This document shows, in pieces, positions 7,588 to 16,260 of a DNA stretch of 64,000 nucleotides; position 1 is the stretch's first letter; the number at the start of each line of letters is the position of its first letter. The stretch covers positions 434,001-498,000 of the forward strand of contig NZ_CP042467.1 of NCBI RefSeq assembly GCF_007993755.1. Direction: 5' to 3'. The translations under genes were made by a program, and so were the position numbers. The notes under the pieces were generated by a model. It ran no database searches. It was not told where the DNA came from and saw nothing but the letters and a program-made list of their open reading frames with translations. The DNA comes from Microvenator marinus (GTDB lineage: Bacteria; Myxococcota_A; Bradymonadia; Bradymonadales; Bradymonadaceae).

Positions 7588-10445
7588 CTCATGATTGAGC
7601 GCGTGTTTTTCGCAAACTCCTTCATACCTAGTCGCTCAAAAATCTCCTCAGCCTCCCCCAGCGCCAGATTGGCGGCATCGATGTCGCCGGTCTCCGCCTG
7701 GAGTCTGCCAATACCGAGGAGAGACTTCGCCCGTTCTGCGTCGTTTCCGACCTTTGCGAAGAGTTCGACAGCTTCTTTGAACGCCGTCTGAGAGGCTGCG
7801 ATGCTGGCATCCCTCAAACCTGGGTCGAAAATGGCCTCTGCATGAACTTCCGCCAAAGCTTGCATGGCGAGTCCGAGGAGTTGGTCGGATTGGAGGTGGT
7901 CGGCAATCTCGGTGGCTTCGTGGATGCGCTCTAATGCTTTTTCACGATTAGTTTCGCGAAGCTCAAGTCGGGAAAGGTTTTTCAGGATATCAAAAACCAC
8001 TCGCATATCGCCGCCGTCTTCGGCGACTTTCATCGCAGATTCCAGATATTGGCGTGCCTCCCTTGTGCGATGCTCCTGCAAATGTAGCTCGCCGAGATTG
8101 TTTAGCACCACGCTTTCGCTACCTCGATAACCAATGGAGCGAGCGGTTTCCAGCGCCTCTTCGAGTAGAGTCTGCGCGCCGTCCACATCACCTCGCTCAA
8201 GCAGCAGACACCCGAGATTGTTGAAACTATCGACCACACCCTGTTTGTCGTCTGCGGCCTTTCTGAGCTCCAAGGACTCGCGGAAATAGACCATAGACGA
8301 CTTCAGGTCGCCTTGCTGAAGGAGCACACTGCCGATGTGGCTAAGTGAAAGGGCAATTGCCTTTGGCTCGTCGGTTTGTCGTCGCAGATGCAGGCCCGCA
8401 TTGAAGAAGGTCTTCGCTTCCTCGAAATCGCCGCGGACCCAGTGAATGTGACCGATATTGTCCAGGGACGTCGCGATTCCCGCGATCAAGTCGATATCTC
8501 GAAAGAGGCCAAGCGCGGTCTCAAAATTTTTCAGCGCGCGATCGTAGTCTCCAAGACTTCGATGAGCCTTGCCGATATCGTTGTAGGCGCGCGCCCCGCG
8601 TTCTCGATCGCCCAGAATCCATGCGAATCGCAAAAACTCTCGATAAGCCTCTAGTGCCTGCTCATGATCCCCCATCCACACCAGGAGTTCGCCCAATGCC
8701 TCAAAACCCAAGAGTTTGAGCTCAAGTCGCCGGTCTGACGCAAGCGAGAGTGTACGACGCAGGAGTTCAATCGCGATCTCATTCTCGTATTTTTCGCGGG
8801 CTTTTTCCGCGGCGAGGAAGAACGTCTCTGCCGCTTGCTCCAGGCACTTTCCTTTCACAAAATGCTCGCCAGTGGATTCAAGAACGCTTCGAGAGTTTGA
8901 GCCAAGCCGCATCTTCTGCCACTGAGCGATCAAACGATGGTAGCGTTCTCGGTCTTGACCACTGAGCCGCGAATAGATCGATTTTTGTTCGATTCGATGT
9001 TTGAAATAGAGCTGCGTCAGGTGCGTGGGGCCTTCTTCAGACCTGCGGATCATGTCCTTGCGCTCGAGGCTTTCAATCAAGGCGTTGATTCGTTGTTCGA
9101 GCTCGCGATTCTCCCAGTAGAGCGTGGAGTCCGAATGCAGGTCGTCATGCATATGATAGATGGCGTGTAGGCATTCGACCCAAAAGGTCTGCCCCACGGC
9201 CGATGCCATCGAAATCAGGAGCCTCTCGTCTTCGGTGAGTGCCAGAAGACGCGCTTCTACGGCACCTTCCACGGTGGCTGGAAGTTCCACTTCGCGAACT
9301 CGAGTATCGTCTACTTTCCAAGCTTCAAAGCGCGTGTCGATAATGCCCTGACTGATGAGAATGCGGAGGAACTCTTCCACGATCAGCGGATTGCCGTGAG
9401 CGGCTTCCGTGACGCGCTCAACGAGGGACGAAGGTAAATCTTCGGCCTTTCGGAGGGTATCCCTCACAAAATGCTCAACTTCCAAGTCGCTCAGAGGTTG
9501 CAGCCAAATTTGAGCCAACTCATCATTTTTTTGGCGCAATGGGTGCGTTTTTGGGAGCTCATCGGAGTTCCACGTCAGGATGAAGAGTACCGGACAATCT
9601 TGAAGGCCTGAACGCAAGATATCGAGGAGCGTGAAGACCGGATTCGGCGCGTATTGTAAGTCTTCGAGAACAACGACGAGTGGATTTTGCGCGGCATCGG
9701 CGCTCAGAAGCTCAAGCAGCGCATTAAAGCAGCGCCGATCGAGCTCGGCCGCGTCTTCGGTATCTCGTACTGAGGGTAGATGTTTGGACTCATCAAAATG
9801 AATTCCAATCAATTCCCCTACCAGGTGGGCCACGCGCTCCGATTCTCCCCCTTCCAAGAGGCGCTCAGAAGCCTCGAGAAGCTTTCGCCGACTGGTCTCG
9901 GGAGCCTCGCGCTCGGCGATGTAGAAACGCGCACGAAGCATGCGCTCAATCATCACAAACGTGGATGCCGATTCATCCCTGGCTTCGGTCTGATAGACCA
10001 CCGACTCCGACATCGACTCATCGAGGGTACGCACGAATTCGGAAATCAGACGGCTCTTGCCGATACCCGTAGGCCCAGCAATAGCGAGGGTTTCGGCCTG
10101 ACTCTTGGAGGTGACGCGTTTATGGGCTTTAACCAAGGTCTGAAGTTCATCTCGTCTTCCGAACATCGAGGTCTCAATGCCGTAGACTCGCCAACTCTCA
10201 AGAGGTTCACGCGCGCGGGTCCTCGAGAGCGTGAGCACTCGCGTGATGATCGCCATCGGTGAGCCGCAGGTCGCGCAATACTCGACCTCGCTTGAGTTTA
10301 GCTCGGAGCAGCTTGGGCATTCTACACTTTCGTCCTGCCTTGTAAGGGCCGCGCGTTCTCCCGAAGTTATGTTTGCGGGGGAGCCACAACGTCCGCAGAG
10401 GTCCCCACCGGACTCGATTTCGAAGCCACAATATTTACAGAGCAT
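7584..10445 (-). CDS. Zinc-ribbon, AAA ATPase, TPR protein
   Basis: A 953-residue cytoplasmic protein. Two CxxC...CxxC zinc ribbons (Cys3/6/17/20 and 43/46/57/60) precede an AAA_16-type NTPase domain with Walker A GPTGIGKS (124-131) and Walker B LVVVLEDLQY; this domain resembles the ATPase part of large STAND-like or adenylate-cyclase-associated regulators. From about residue 540 there is a long run of tetratricopeptide repeats (LGDYDRALKNFETALGLF, RGDFEEAKTFF, QGDLKSSMVYFRES and so on). There is no catalytic effector domain, DNA-binding domain or kinase attached. It probably acts as an ATP-dependent scaffold; the ligand is unknown. Stop shared with pabA. Confidence 0.85.
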   Translation of the reverse strand: MLCKYCGFEIESGGDLCGRCGSPANITSGERAALTRQDESVECPSCSELNSSEVEYCATCGSPMAIITRVLTLSRTRAREPLESWRVYGIETSMFGRRDELQTLVKAHKRVTSKSQAETLAIAGPTGIGKSRLISEFVRTLDESMSESVVYQTEARDESASTFVMIERMLRARFYIAEREAPETSRRKLLEASERLLEGGESERVAHLVGELIGIHFDESKHLPSVRDTEDAAELDRRCFNALLELLSADAAQNPLVVVLEDLQYAPNPVFTLLDILRSGLQDCPVLFILTWNSDELPKTHPLRQKNDELAQIWLQPLSDLEVEHFVRDTLRKAEDLPSSLVERVTEAAHGNPLIVEEFLRILISQGIIDTRFEAWKVDDTRVREVELPATVEGAVEARLLALTEDERLLISMASAVGQTFWVECLHAIYHMHDDLHSDSTLYWENRELEQRINALIESLERKDMIRRSEEGPTHLTQLYFKHRIEQKSIYSRLSGQDRERYHRLIAQWQKMRLGSNSRSVLESTGEHFVKGKCLEQAAETFFLAAEKAREKYENEIAIELLRRTLSLASDRRLELKLLGFEALGELLVWMGDHEQALEAYREFLRFAWILGDRERGARAYNDIGKAHRSLGDYDRALKNFETALGLFRDIDLIAGIATSLDNIGHIHWVRGDFEEAKTFFNAGLHLRRQTDEPKAIALSLSHIGSVLLQQGDLKSSMVYFRESLELRKAADDKQGVVDSFNNLGCLLLERGDVDGAQTLLEEALETARSIGYRGSESVVLNNLGELHLQEHRTREARQYLESAMKVAEDGGDMRVVFDILKNLSRLELRETNREKALERIHEATEIADHLQSDQLLGLAMQALAEVHAEAIFDPGLRDASIAASQTAFKEAVELFAKVGNDAERAKSLLGIGRLQAETGDIDAANLALGEAEEIFERLGMKEFAKNTRSIMS

Positions 10446-10574
10446 AATTCAACCTACAGGGGCGGAGTAAGTACTGCAACGGCCGCGGATTTTCAAGGAA
10501 ATCCGGGATTGCAAAAACTTGAATTTTGATGGAAGCTTTCGAGCATATCGGCTTTAACTCAACGGAGGCGGGGA

Positions 10575-11276
10575 ATGAATGAAATAGGACAAGTTAAGAA
10601 CTCAAAAGAGTTTTTTTCGTCACAGAGAATTGAAGCGCTCATCAGTGGGCTTAGAGGAAATGAACGCCTGCGGCTCAATGTGCAAGGCGAAGCCCTCGCG
10701 TTTGATGCGGAAATCCGAACCCATACCGAGGGGATCAGCCTCGTGCTCACGACCAATGAAGCCGGTGAGTGGTCACAGTTTGAGGGTCTAGTGAGATCGA
10801 GAAGGGGAGCTAGATTGGTGGCGGATGCGCTCAGCAGTGGGAATTTCAGCACGCTCTTTTCCGACGCCGAATTCGACCTTGCTTACGTAGCCGGTCCTTT
10901 GGACATGGAAACCCTCCCGGAAGCATGGCGAAAGCATGCGCGTCCTTTAGACAGGCTCGGGACACACCTTCGGAACGGAGAAGTTTTCGTCCACGAATGG
11001 GTGATCAAGCTCGATAAACTCAGCGGCGTAGAATGTCGTTTGAGATTCAAGGACGGCGTTGAGATTGGTGCCTTGTGGAAGTCAGTTCAACACGATGAAG
11101 ACGTCGTGGTTGAGCGCTTTCTGGAGGATGAGACTCAAGCCGGACCACGAATACGCAGAACGACACGCGTAGAATGGTCAACCGATGAGATTTGGGAGCG
11201 GGTCCAAGAGGACGAACTCGTTCTGGGAGAGTTTAGAATTGGGCTTGAAGTACTCAGGTTGAGCACTTCCAACTAA
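10575..11276 (+). CDS. Hypothetical protein
   Basis: A 233-residue protein with no signal peptide or membrane segment and no family I recognise. Composition is mixed alpha/beta and acidic, with short alternating strands (ERLRLNVQGEALAFDAEIRT, GVECRLRFKDGVEIGALW). A GGAGG six bases before the ATG at 10575 supports the start. It is a monocistronic plus-strand gene divergent from the AAA/TPR gene and convergent with the L7/L12-like gene; the two convergent stop codons lie inside a shared hairpin. Confidence 0.7.
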   Translation: MNEIGQVKNSKEFFSSQRIEALISGLRGNERLRLNVQGEALAFDAEIRTHTEGISLVLTTNEAGEWSQFEGLVRSRRGARLVADALSSGNFSTLFSDAEFDLAYVAGPLDMETLPEAWRKHARPLDRLGTHLRNGEVFVHEWVIKLDKLSGVECRLRFKDGVEIGALWKSVQHDEDVVVERFLEDETQAGPRIRRTTRVEWSTDEIWERVQEDELVLGEFRIGLEVLRLSTSN

Positions 11277-11286
11277 GTGGTTGGAA
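11267..11286. terminator. Hairpin at convergent stop codons
   Basis: A 7-bp perfect stem TTCCAAC / GTTGGAA with a 6-base loop encloses the stop codons of both convergent genes. No T-run follows on either strand, so it may work as a weak or factor-assisted bidirectional terminator, or simply block overlapping transcripts. Confidence 0.4.
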
Positions 11287-12478
11287 ACCGGCCCGGGTCG
11301 GTCAAAAGCACTCGACCTCCTGCATTTTCAACCATGCGCTTCAAGGTGTCACCACGGTCGCGCGCGACACCAGAGGCAATCACGCAAGGGGAATTGGACA
11401 TGAGCTGGAGCGCGACGTGATATTCGATGGAAAGCAGAATCGAGAGAACCTGGCCCACGCGCCGGTCGGAATATCCTGGGTGCCGAAGCACAACATCCAC
11501 CAGAGCCGCCTGGGATTCAGGCTCCCTGAGACGAGGGTCTTCAAAGTCACCCCGCTTTAGCGCTTCATCAGGCCGCCTCAGGTCAAACACCACGCCTGTG
11601 GACGCTGGCCCCGAAGACCCAATTTTACTGGGCTCTGTGACTTCGGCATCGGAGGTCAGCTGCAAAAAATCTTCGGCCTTTAGAGGTGAATCGCTCGAAG
11701 TCTTCAAAAGCTCAAGTACACGGGGTTTGAGTTCTTCGGGCGTCAGTTTAGGTCCACCAAGTGCCACAGGGATCACTTTGAACTGCAAGAAATCGTGTCG
11801 GGTTTCGACGAGTTCGAGGTCTACATCGAGCATGCCGCGCAAGAGTCTGCGCACACTCGACCAGATGTTGGTCGCGCCTGGGTGTGGCTTAGCCTTCACC
11901 TCTAAATGGTCAGCGTGAACATAGGCCTCAATGTCTGATTCGGTAGACACCGCCCCCGGAGTAGGGGCGTCATCGCCTATCGATTCGAAAGCTGAAGCTA
12001 CTTCGGGAGCCTCTTCCACCTCCTTTTCAGGGGGCGTAACCGGAGTGGATTCTGAGGTAGGCTCTGGACTTGGTTCGGCATTCGTTGAGACGAGCGCACT
12101 ATGAAGAGAGCCTTCAACCTCAATGGATTCCGACAACTGAACAAGGCTCGCGACGAGAATCTCCAAAGGTGCATCAAGCCCAATCCTCCCGACGATGGCG
12201 AACGCACCATCGTAGGCGAAAGACCTCCAAGTACCCGTGAAACGCTCTTCGAGTGCCGTTGTCAACGACTCGCCCTGACTCTCGGAAAATGATGGCTGAG
12301 CGAAATGAAGAAAGAACTGAAATTCGTCTTCGTCCCAGCTCGCCAGAGCTCTGAGGAATCCACGCGTCTTGAACACGGTCAAAAAGGAAAACCATTCGCC
12401 CCCGTGTGCCTCAGGAGGGTCTACGGCTTGAAGAGTTAGGGAGTGAGCGTTGAGTACGGCTTCGAGCTTTTCTCGCAA
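11273..12478 (-). CDS. Protein with C-terminal L7/L12-like domain
   Basis: A 401-residue, acidic, soluble protein of unknown function. Residues 1-125 are a mixed domain, 126-200 a Pro/Glu/Ser-rich linker, 200-280 a second small domain (WSSVRRLLRGMLDVDLELVE), and the last ~70 residues align without gaps to the C-terminal domain of ribosomal protein L7/L12: DVVLRHPG for DVILKAAG, then SGVARDRGDTLKRMVENAGG for the [20 protein letters not shown] of E. coli. No L7/L12 dimerisation domain is present, so it is not a ribosomal stalk protein. It is last in a run of three minus-strand genes after the membrane protein and the 87-residue protein. Confidence 0.75.
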   Translation of the reverse strand: MREKLEAVLNAHSLTLQAVDPPEAHGGEWFSFLTVFKTRGFLRALASWDEDEFQFFLHFAQPSFSESQGESLTTALEERFTGTWRSFAYDGAFAIVGRIGLDAPLEILVASLVQLSESIEVEGSLHSALVSTNAEPSPEPTSESTPVTPPEKEVEEAPEVASAFESIGDDAPTPGAVSTESDIEAYVHADHLEVKAKPHPGATNIWSSVRRLLRGMLDVDLELVETRHDFLQFKVIPVALGGPKLTPEELKPRVLELLKTSSDSPLKAEDFLQLTSDAEVTEPSKIGSSGPASTGVVFDLRRPDEALKRGDFEDPRLREPESQAALVDVVLRHPGYSDRRVGQVLSILLSIEYHVALQLMSNSPCVIASGVARDRGDTLKRMVENAGGRVLLTDPGRFPTT

Positions 12479-12527
12479 GGTGGAACCTCGGGAAACTTGG
12501 AACTAATGACTCGAAGTTTTAGGACGT

Positions 12528-12791
12528 TCAGCCGATTTCGTCCACCGAGTTCATATCGATAATCACAACACCACGATTGATGTTGTACTCGTCAATATCT
12601 TCAACGTCGGAATCCGAATCGTGAGTTTCAGGGGCCCAGAGTGGGAGATGAAGTGGTTCAGGCGTCCACGCTCTCTCTTCTTCTTCGCGGCGCTTGAGTT
12701 CTTCGTATACTAAATAGTCGGGAATGAGCATTTGCGCACCCGGGGCGCGGTCATGGGGGACAGATACCGCGCCTCTCCATTCTATGCACAT
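12528..12791 (-). CDS. Small hypothetical protein
   Basis: An 87-residue acidic soluble protein. It has a recognisable core, MLIPDYLVYEELKRREEE followed by PEPLHLPLWAPE, and an acidic tail ending in a hydrophobic strand (INRGVVIIDM). I have an impression of similar short proteins in myxobacteria but cannot name a family. A start at the internal ATG (12731) would give a 67-residue product starting at the conserved-looking core and is equally plausible. It lies 32 bases after the membrane-protein gene and 49 before the L7/L12-like gene, so the three are probably co-transcribed. Confidence 0.6.
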   Translation of the reverse strand: MCIEWRGAVSVPHDRAPGAQMLIPDYLVYEELKRREEEERAWTPEPLHLPLWAPETHDSDSDVEDIDEYNINRGVVIIDMNSVDEIG

Positions 12792-12823
12792 ACGACTCTA
12801 TGTCCACTCTTTTAAAGGTGGAT

Positions 12824-13939
12824 CTAAGCGTCGGGCTCTTTAGAGGTATCAGACTCGACGCTCGAATCCGTCAAAACAGCATCTAAATCAAAGTCTTGAG
12901 CCCGGGGAGGCTCAATATCCTCGAGGCCTTCTCCCGAGGGTGGAATCATCGCAAAAACTTCATCAAGGTCGAGAATATGCGGAGTCTCCTTGGGAAGAAG
13001 TTCGTCGAATCCCACCTTGGGCGGCGTTGGGGACTTGAAGAAGTTGAACATGGACGAGAGCCGAGGCTTGGTTGAACTCTGAGGCTTCTGGCCATTCCAT
13101 AACGCGAGGAGACCATAACTTGTCAATATCGAGAATGCAGCGACCCCCACCGCCATGAGAACTTCGGCCAATATCCGTACACCAATAGCCACTGGCGCAA
13201 TGACGGCAACCCTAACGGCCAGGTTTTGCATGAAGATCGCGAAATAGTAGATGAGTAGGGGAGCTATGAGAGCCCCAAGCGCCTGAATAAACACGCGATA
13301 AACATTGACCGGGTTTCGTCCCACAAAGGCCAAACTCTGAGTAAACGCCCGGATCCAGGGCTCGTCACTGACGATGGCACGCACGTTCGCTAGCTCGACC
13401 GAAAACCGAAGCCATCCTACAAAGAGCGCAAGCCCCGTGAAGATTAGGCCCAAAGTCGATGCCGCCAAAAACCACTCGGACGGCGCAAAAATCCGCGCAA
13501 ACTGAACGGCACCCCAAAGCACAGAGACGAGCATTGCTACAATGAACACTGCCGCGAAGAACGCATAGGTTCTGTACTTGAAGGCTTTAAGGAAATAGCT
13601 CGTGAAATCCGCAGAGTACGTCGACTCTACTCCAGAACTCAATGACCTAGCCTGGCCCCAGATGAGCGCCCATGCGCCCGCCTCAAGAGCAATCAAGATC
13701 CCGGAAGCAGCGCTAAACCAGCCAGCCCAGACCAGTGCCGAAAAAAATCCAAAAGAACGACCGCCGACGACCGTGACGCCCGCCAGAACCACAAAGAGAA
13801 ACGCGAGGAGCGCCCGCGAGACCAGCAGCGCAAAATCAGCGACTACTTTCGCGGCGAAGACACCAGGCCGCTCAAGCGCCATTTCGGTCGCTCGCTGAAA
13901 TGCCTCGGTGGGTGCTGGGTCCGATTGAAATAGACGCAT
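12824..13939 (-). CDS. Polytopic membrane protein
   Basis: A 371-residue inner-membrane protein with about six to seven hydrophobic segments between residues 30 and 282, and a soluble acidic tail of about 85 residues. The tail carries repeated short acidic-hydrophobic blocks (ILDLDEVFAMIPP, DFDLDAVLTD), which look like linear docking motifs. I recognise no transporter signature. It starts a minus-strand run with two small soluble proteins and is divergent from the SDR gene, with a 61-base shared upstream region. Confidence 0.75.
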   Translation of the reverse strand: MRLFQSDPAPTEAFQRATEMALERPGVFAAKVVADFALLVSRALLAFLFVVLAGVTVVGGRSFGFFSALVWAGWFSAASGILIALEAGAWALIWGQARSLSSGVESTYSADFTSYFLKAFKYRTYAFFAAVFIVAMLVSVLWGAVQFARIFAPSEWFLAASTLGLIFTGLALFVGWLRFSVELANVRAIVSDEPWIRAFTQSLAFVGRNPVNVYRVFIQALGALIAPLLIYYFAIFMQNLAVRVAVIAPVAIGVRILAEVLMAVGVAAFSILTSYGLLALWNGQKPQSSTKPRLSSMFNFFKSPTPPKVGFDELLPKETPHILDLDEVFAMIPPSGEGLEDIEPPRAQDFDLDAVLTDSSVESDTSKEPDA

Positions 13940-14000
13940 GATGCTTGCCGCTTTAAGACACGGGTGTAGTCTTGTGCTGAGGTTGCCCTAGGAGAAAGAG

Positions 14001-14810
14001 ATGAGCAAGCACTTTGAAGGTAAAGTCGTTTGGATCACCGGTGGAGGAACGGGCATCGGCCGCGAATGTGCGCTCGAATTCGCACGCCGTGGTGGCCATG
14101 TTGTGGTCTCTGGAAGACGGGAGCAGGTTTTGCTGGAAGTGGCTCAAGAGTGCGAGGCACTTGGAGTCAAGGCGATGGGGCTTGTCTGTGACGTGACCTC
14201 GGAAGAATCGGTGAAATCTGCGGTGGCTCATATCGTGGAGACTTTTGGCGGCATCGATGTGGTCCTCGCGAACGCAGGATTTGGGGTTGGCGGGCGAATC
14301 GAGGACCTAGAGGTTGAGGATTGGCGCCGCCAATTCGAAACGAACGTGATTGGGCTCATCGCTACGGCGCGACATTCCCTACCACACCTGAAGGAGCGCC
14401 AAGGCAGAATCGCGCTTGTTGGCAGCGTGGCGGGGTTCATCCCGTCTCCTGGAGTCGGGGCCTACCACTCCTCGAAGTACGCCGTGCGGGCTATCGGGCA
14501 AGTGCTTTCAATCGAGCTTCATGGCTCGGGCGTCAGTTGCACCAGCATCCATCCAGGTTTCGTGAAGAGCGAGATCGGACGAGTCGACAATAAGGGTGAG
14601 CATCATCCAGAGTGGGAGGACAAGCGGCCCGAGAAGTTGATGTGGGAGACAGACCGAGCGGCGAGAGTGATGGTTGACGCGATCTACAAGAGGCGTCGCG
14701 AATTCGTGTTTACGGGGCACGGAAAGATCGCTGCGGCTCTGGGAAGGCATTTCCCAGGACTCGTACACTTTGTGCTCACGCGATCAGGGTCCGGATACAA
14801 ACGCCGCTGA
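14001..14810 (+). CDS. SDR-family oxidoreductase
   Basis: NAD(P)-dependent short-chain dehydrogenase/reductase of 269 residues. All classical elements are visible: cofactor loop GGGTGIG (14-20), NAG (91-93), catalytic Ser142, Tyr155 and Lys159 in YHSSK. SGRR after strand beta2 (Arg39/Arg40) suggests preference for NADP(H). The C-terminal extension after residue 205 (KRREFVFTGHGKIAAALGRH) resembles SDRs that act on lipid or membrane-linked substrates, but substrate cannot be assigned. AGGAGA lies just upstream of the start. Confidence 0.9.
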   Translation: MSKHFEGKVVWITGGGTGIGRECALEFARRGGHVVVSGRREQVLLEVAQECEALGVKAMGLVCDVTSEESVKSAVAHIVETFGGIDVVLANAGFGVGGRIEDLEVEDWRRQFETNVIGLIATARHSLPHLKERQGRIALVGSVAGFIPSPGVGAYHSSKYAVRAIGQVLSIELHGSGVSCTSIHPGFVKSEIGRVDNKGEHHPEWEDKRPEKLMWETDRAARVMVDAIYKRRREFVFTGHGKIAAALGRHFPGLVHFVLTRSGSGYKRR

Positions 14811-14814
14811 GTCG

Positions 14815-16251
14815 CTACGGAGTCTCTTCCAAGTCGTGTGGAAGTGAGCCTCGTGGCGACCTAAAGTACATGAACGGTGTGTAGTGGAGGAGATTCGATA
14901 CACGCGACATGTAGATATCCGCGTATCTCTCGGTTTGACGCGTCAGATTGGACTTGTCGTTTCCGGCTCGCATCAAGTAGCCCCAAAACGGGTTGAACTC
15001 GGACCCATCGTCCGCAACCAAGGGGCCAATCTGGCCGTCGAGCGCCTGTAATTCGGCCCGTAGCGTAGCCATACGCGCCTTCATGCCTTCCGCGTCGCCT
15101 TCGGGTTGTGGTCCGTACTGTTTTTGCTTTCGCTGAAGCTTTACTCGAAGATCCGAGAACTCGTGCTCGAGTTCTTCCTTCTGGGCCATCAAAGCCGCGA
15201 TCTTCTTGTTGTTTTCGGTTGCGTGGGAGTTTGCGACCATCTCGTCTTCGAGCTCTCGAAGCACAAGGGCAGTCCGCCATCTCAAGACGCTCTTTGAGAC
15301 ATGTACATCGCCATAAATGTGGTCCCCCACGTAAAGAATCTGCTCGCCGTCGAGCCCGAGGCAACGCTCCACCTGACTTGCGTGGCCGCCGAGATAGATT
15401 CCACCCTCTTTAATCGTCCCGACCACCGGCTTGAGCAGCCCCTCTTGATTGACGACCTCAAAAATTGGGGTGTCGTTCTGGAAGAACGCAGGTTTCCTGG
15501 CGCTGACGATAATCAGGGAAAAGAGTTCCTGCCATTTCATGCCTTCGGGCAAGAATGGGTCGATGGCGTATTCCATCATGAAGCGGGTGTATTCCCACTC
15601 CGAGTTGGTGATTAGGAGTACTTTCTTCCCAGCCTCTTTCTGGTCGAGCAGGGTGAGGGCCGTTTCTGGATCGAGGTCTACGAAACGCGCCGGGTCCGCC
15701 ATGATCTCGTTCTTGAGTTCACCCTCGATATGTGCCCGGTCCAATGCGGAGCGAACCGCGCCGTAGAGCCCCGAGTACCCGAGTGCAAATGGAAGATCTT
15801 GAGAATCTAGAAGATCCACGAGCTGGGCATACATACACGCTTCTGAAATCGAGAAGAGCGTGTTTAAGAAAACCCATCTCGGCTCACTCAGGTCAACGAG
15901 CGTTCGCGCATAGGCTCTTCTAAGCTCACCAAAGTCCATACGGTGAGTGCCGTGCATAGCCTGCTTAACGTAGCCGAACCTATTGGCCTTCACGATATTT
16001 CCAAGCTCGGTGTCGATCACAAGACCTCGTGTAACGAGCGAAGGATCGAATTTGAGCTTGTCGATGGGCCAGTTCTTCTCGCGCAAACCAGCACGAATAT
16101 GTTCCCAGGCACGTCCCTCCCATTCATCGACGGCATAATGAACCAGCGTGTAGTCCATATCGTAGCCGATGGCCTGGATAGACCGCAGGTTGAGGGTTCG
16201 ATTACAAAAGATACGACGGGTAATCGGGAGGTTTTTTGGATGCACGTTCAC
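14815..16251 (-). CDS. HAD-IG family 5'-nucleotidase
   Basis: A 478-residue member of the HAD-superfamily IG group, related to eukaryotic cytosolic purine 5'-nucleotidase (NT5C2). HAD motif I is DMDYT (Asp31, Asp33), motif II is LLITNSEW, motif III YVGDHIYGDV. It would dephosphorylate purine nucleoside monophosphates in the cytoplasm; in this group the exact substrate is rarely tested in bacteria. A helical insertion near residues 340-405 (HEFSDLRVKLQRKQK) is coiled-coil-like. The start is GTG at 16251 with AAGG upstream. It follows the large lipoprotein gene by 9 bases, so the two probably share a transcript. Confidence 0.88.
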   Translation of the reverse strand: MNVHPKNLPITRRIFCNRTLNLRSIQAIGYDMDYTLVHYAVDEWEGRAWEHIRAGLREKNWPIDKLKFDPSLVTRGLVIDTELGNIVKANRFGYVKQAMHGTHRMDFGELRRAYARTLVDLSEPRWVFLNTLFSISEACMYAQLVDLLDSQDLPFALGYSGLYGAVRSALDRAHIEGELKNEIMADPARFVDLDPETALTLLDQKEAGKKVLLITNSEWEYTRFMMEYAIDPFLPEGMKWQELFSLIIVSARKPAFFQNDTPIFEVVNQEGLLKPVVGTIKEGGIYLGGHASQVERCLGLDGEQILYVGDHIYGDVHVSKSVLRWRTALVLRELEDEMVANSHATENNKKIAALMAQKEELEHEFSDLRVKLQRKQKQYGPQPEGDAEGMKARMATLRAELQALDGQIGPLVADDGSEFNPFWGYLMRAGNDKSNLTRQTERYADIYMSRVSNLLHYTPFMYFRSPRGSLPHDLEETP

Positions 16252-16260
16252 TGCTACGCC

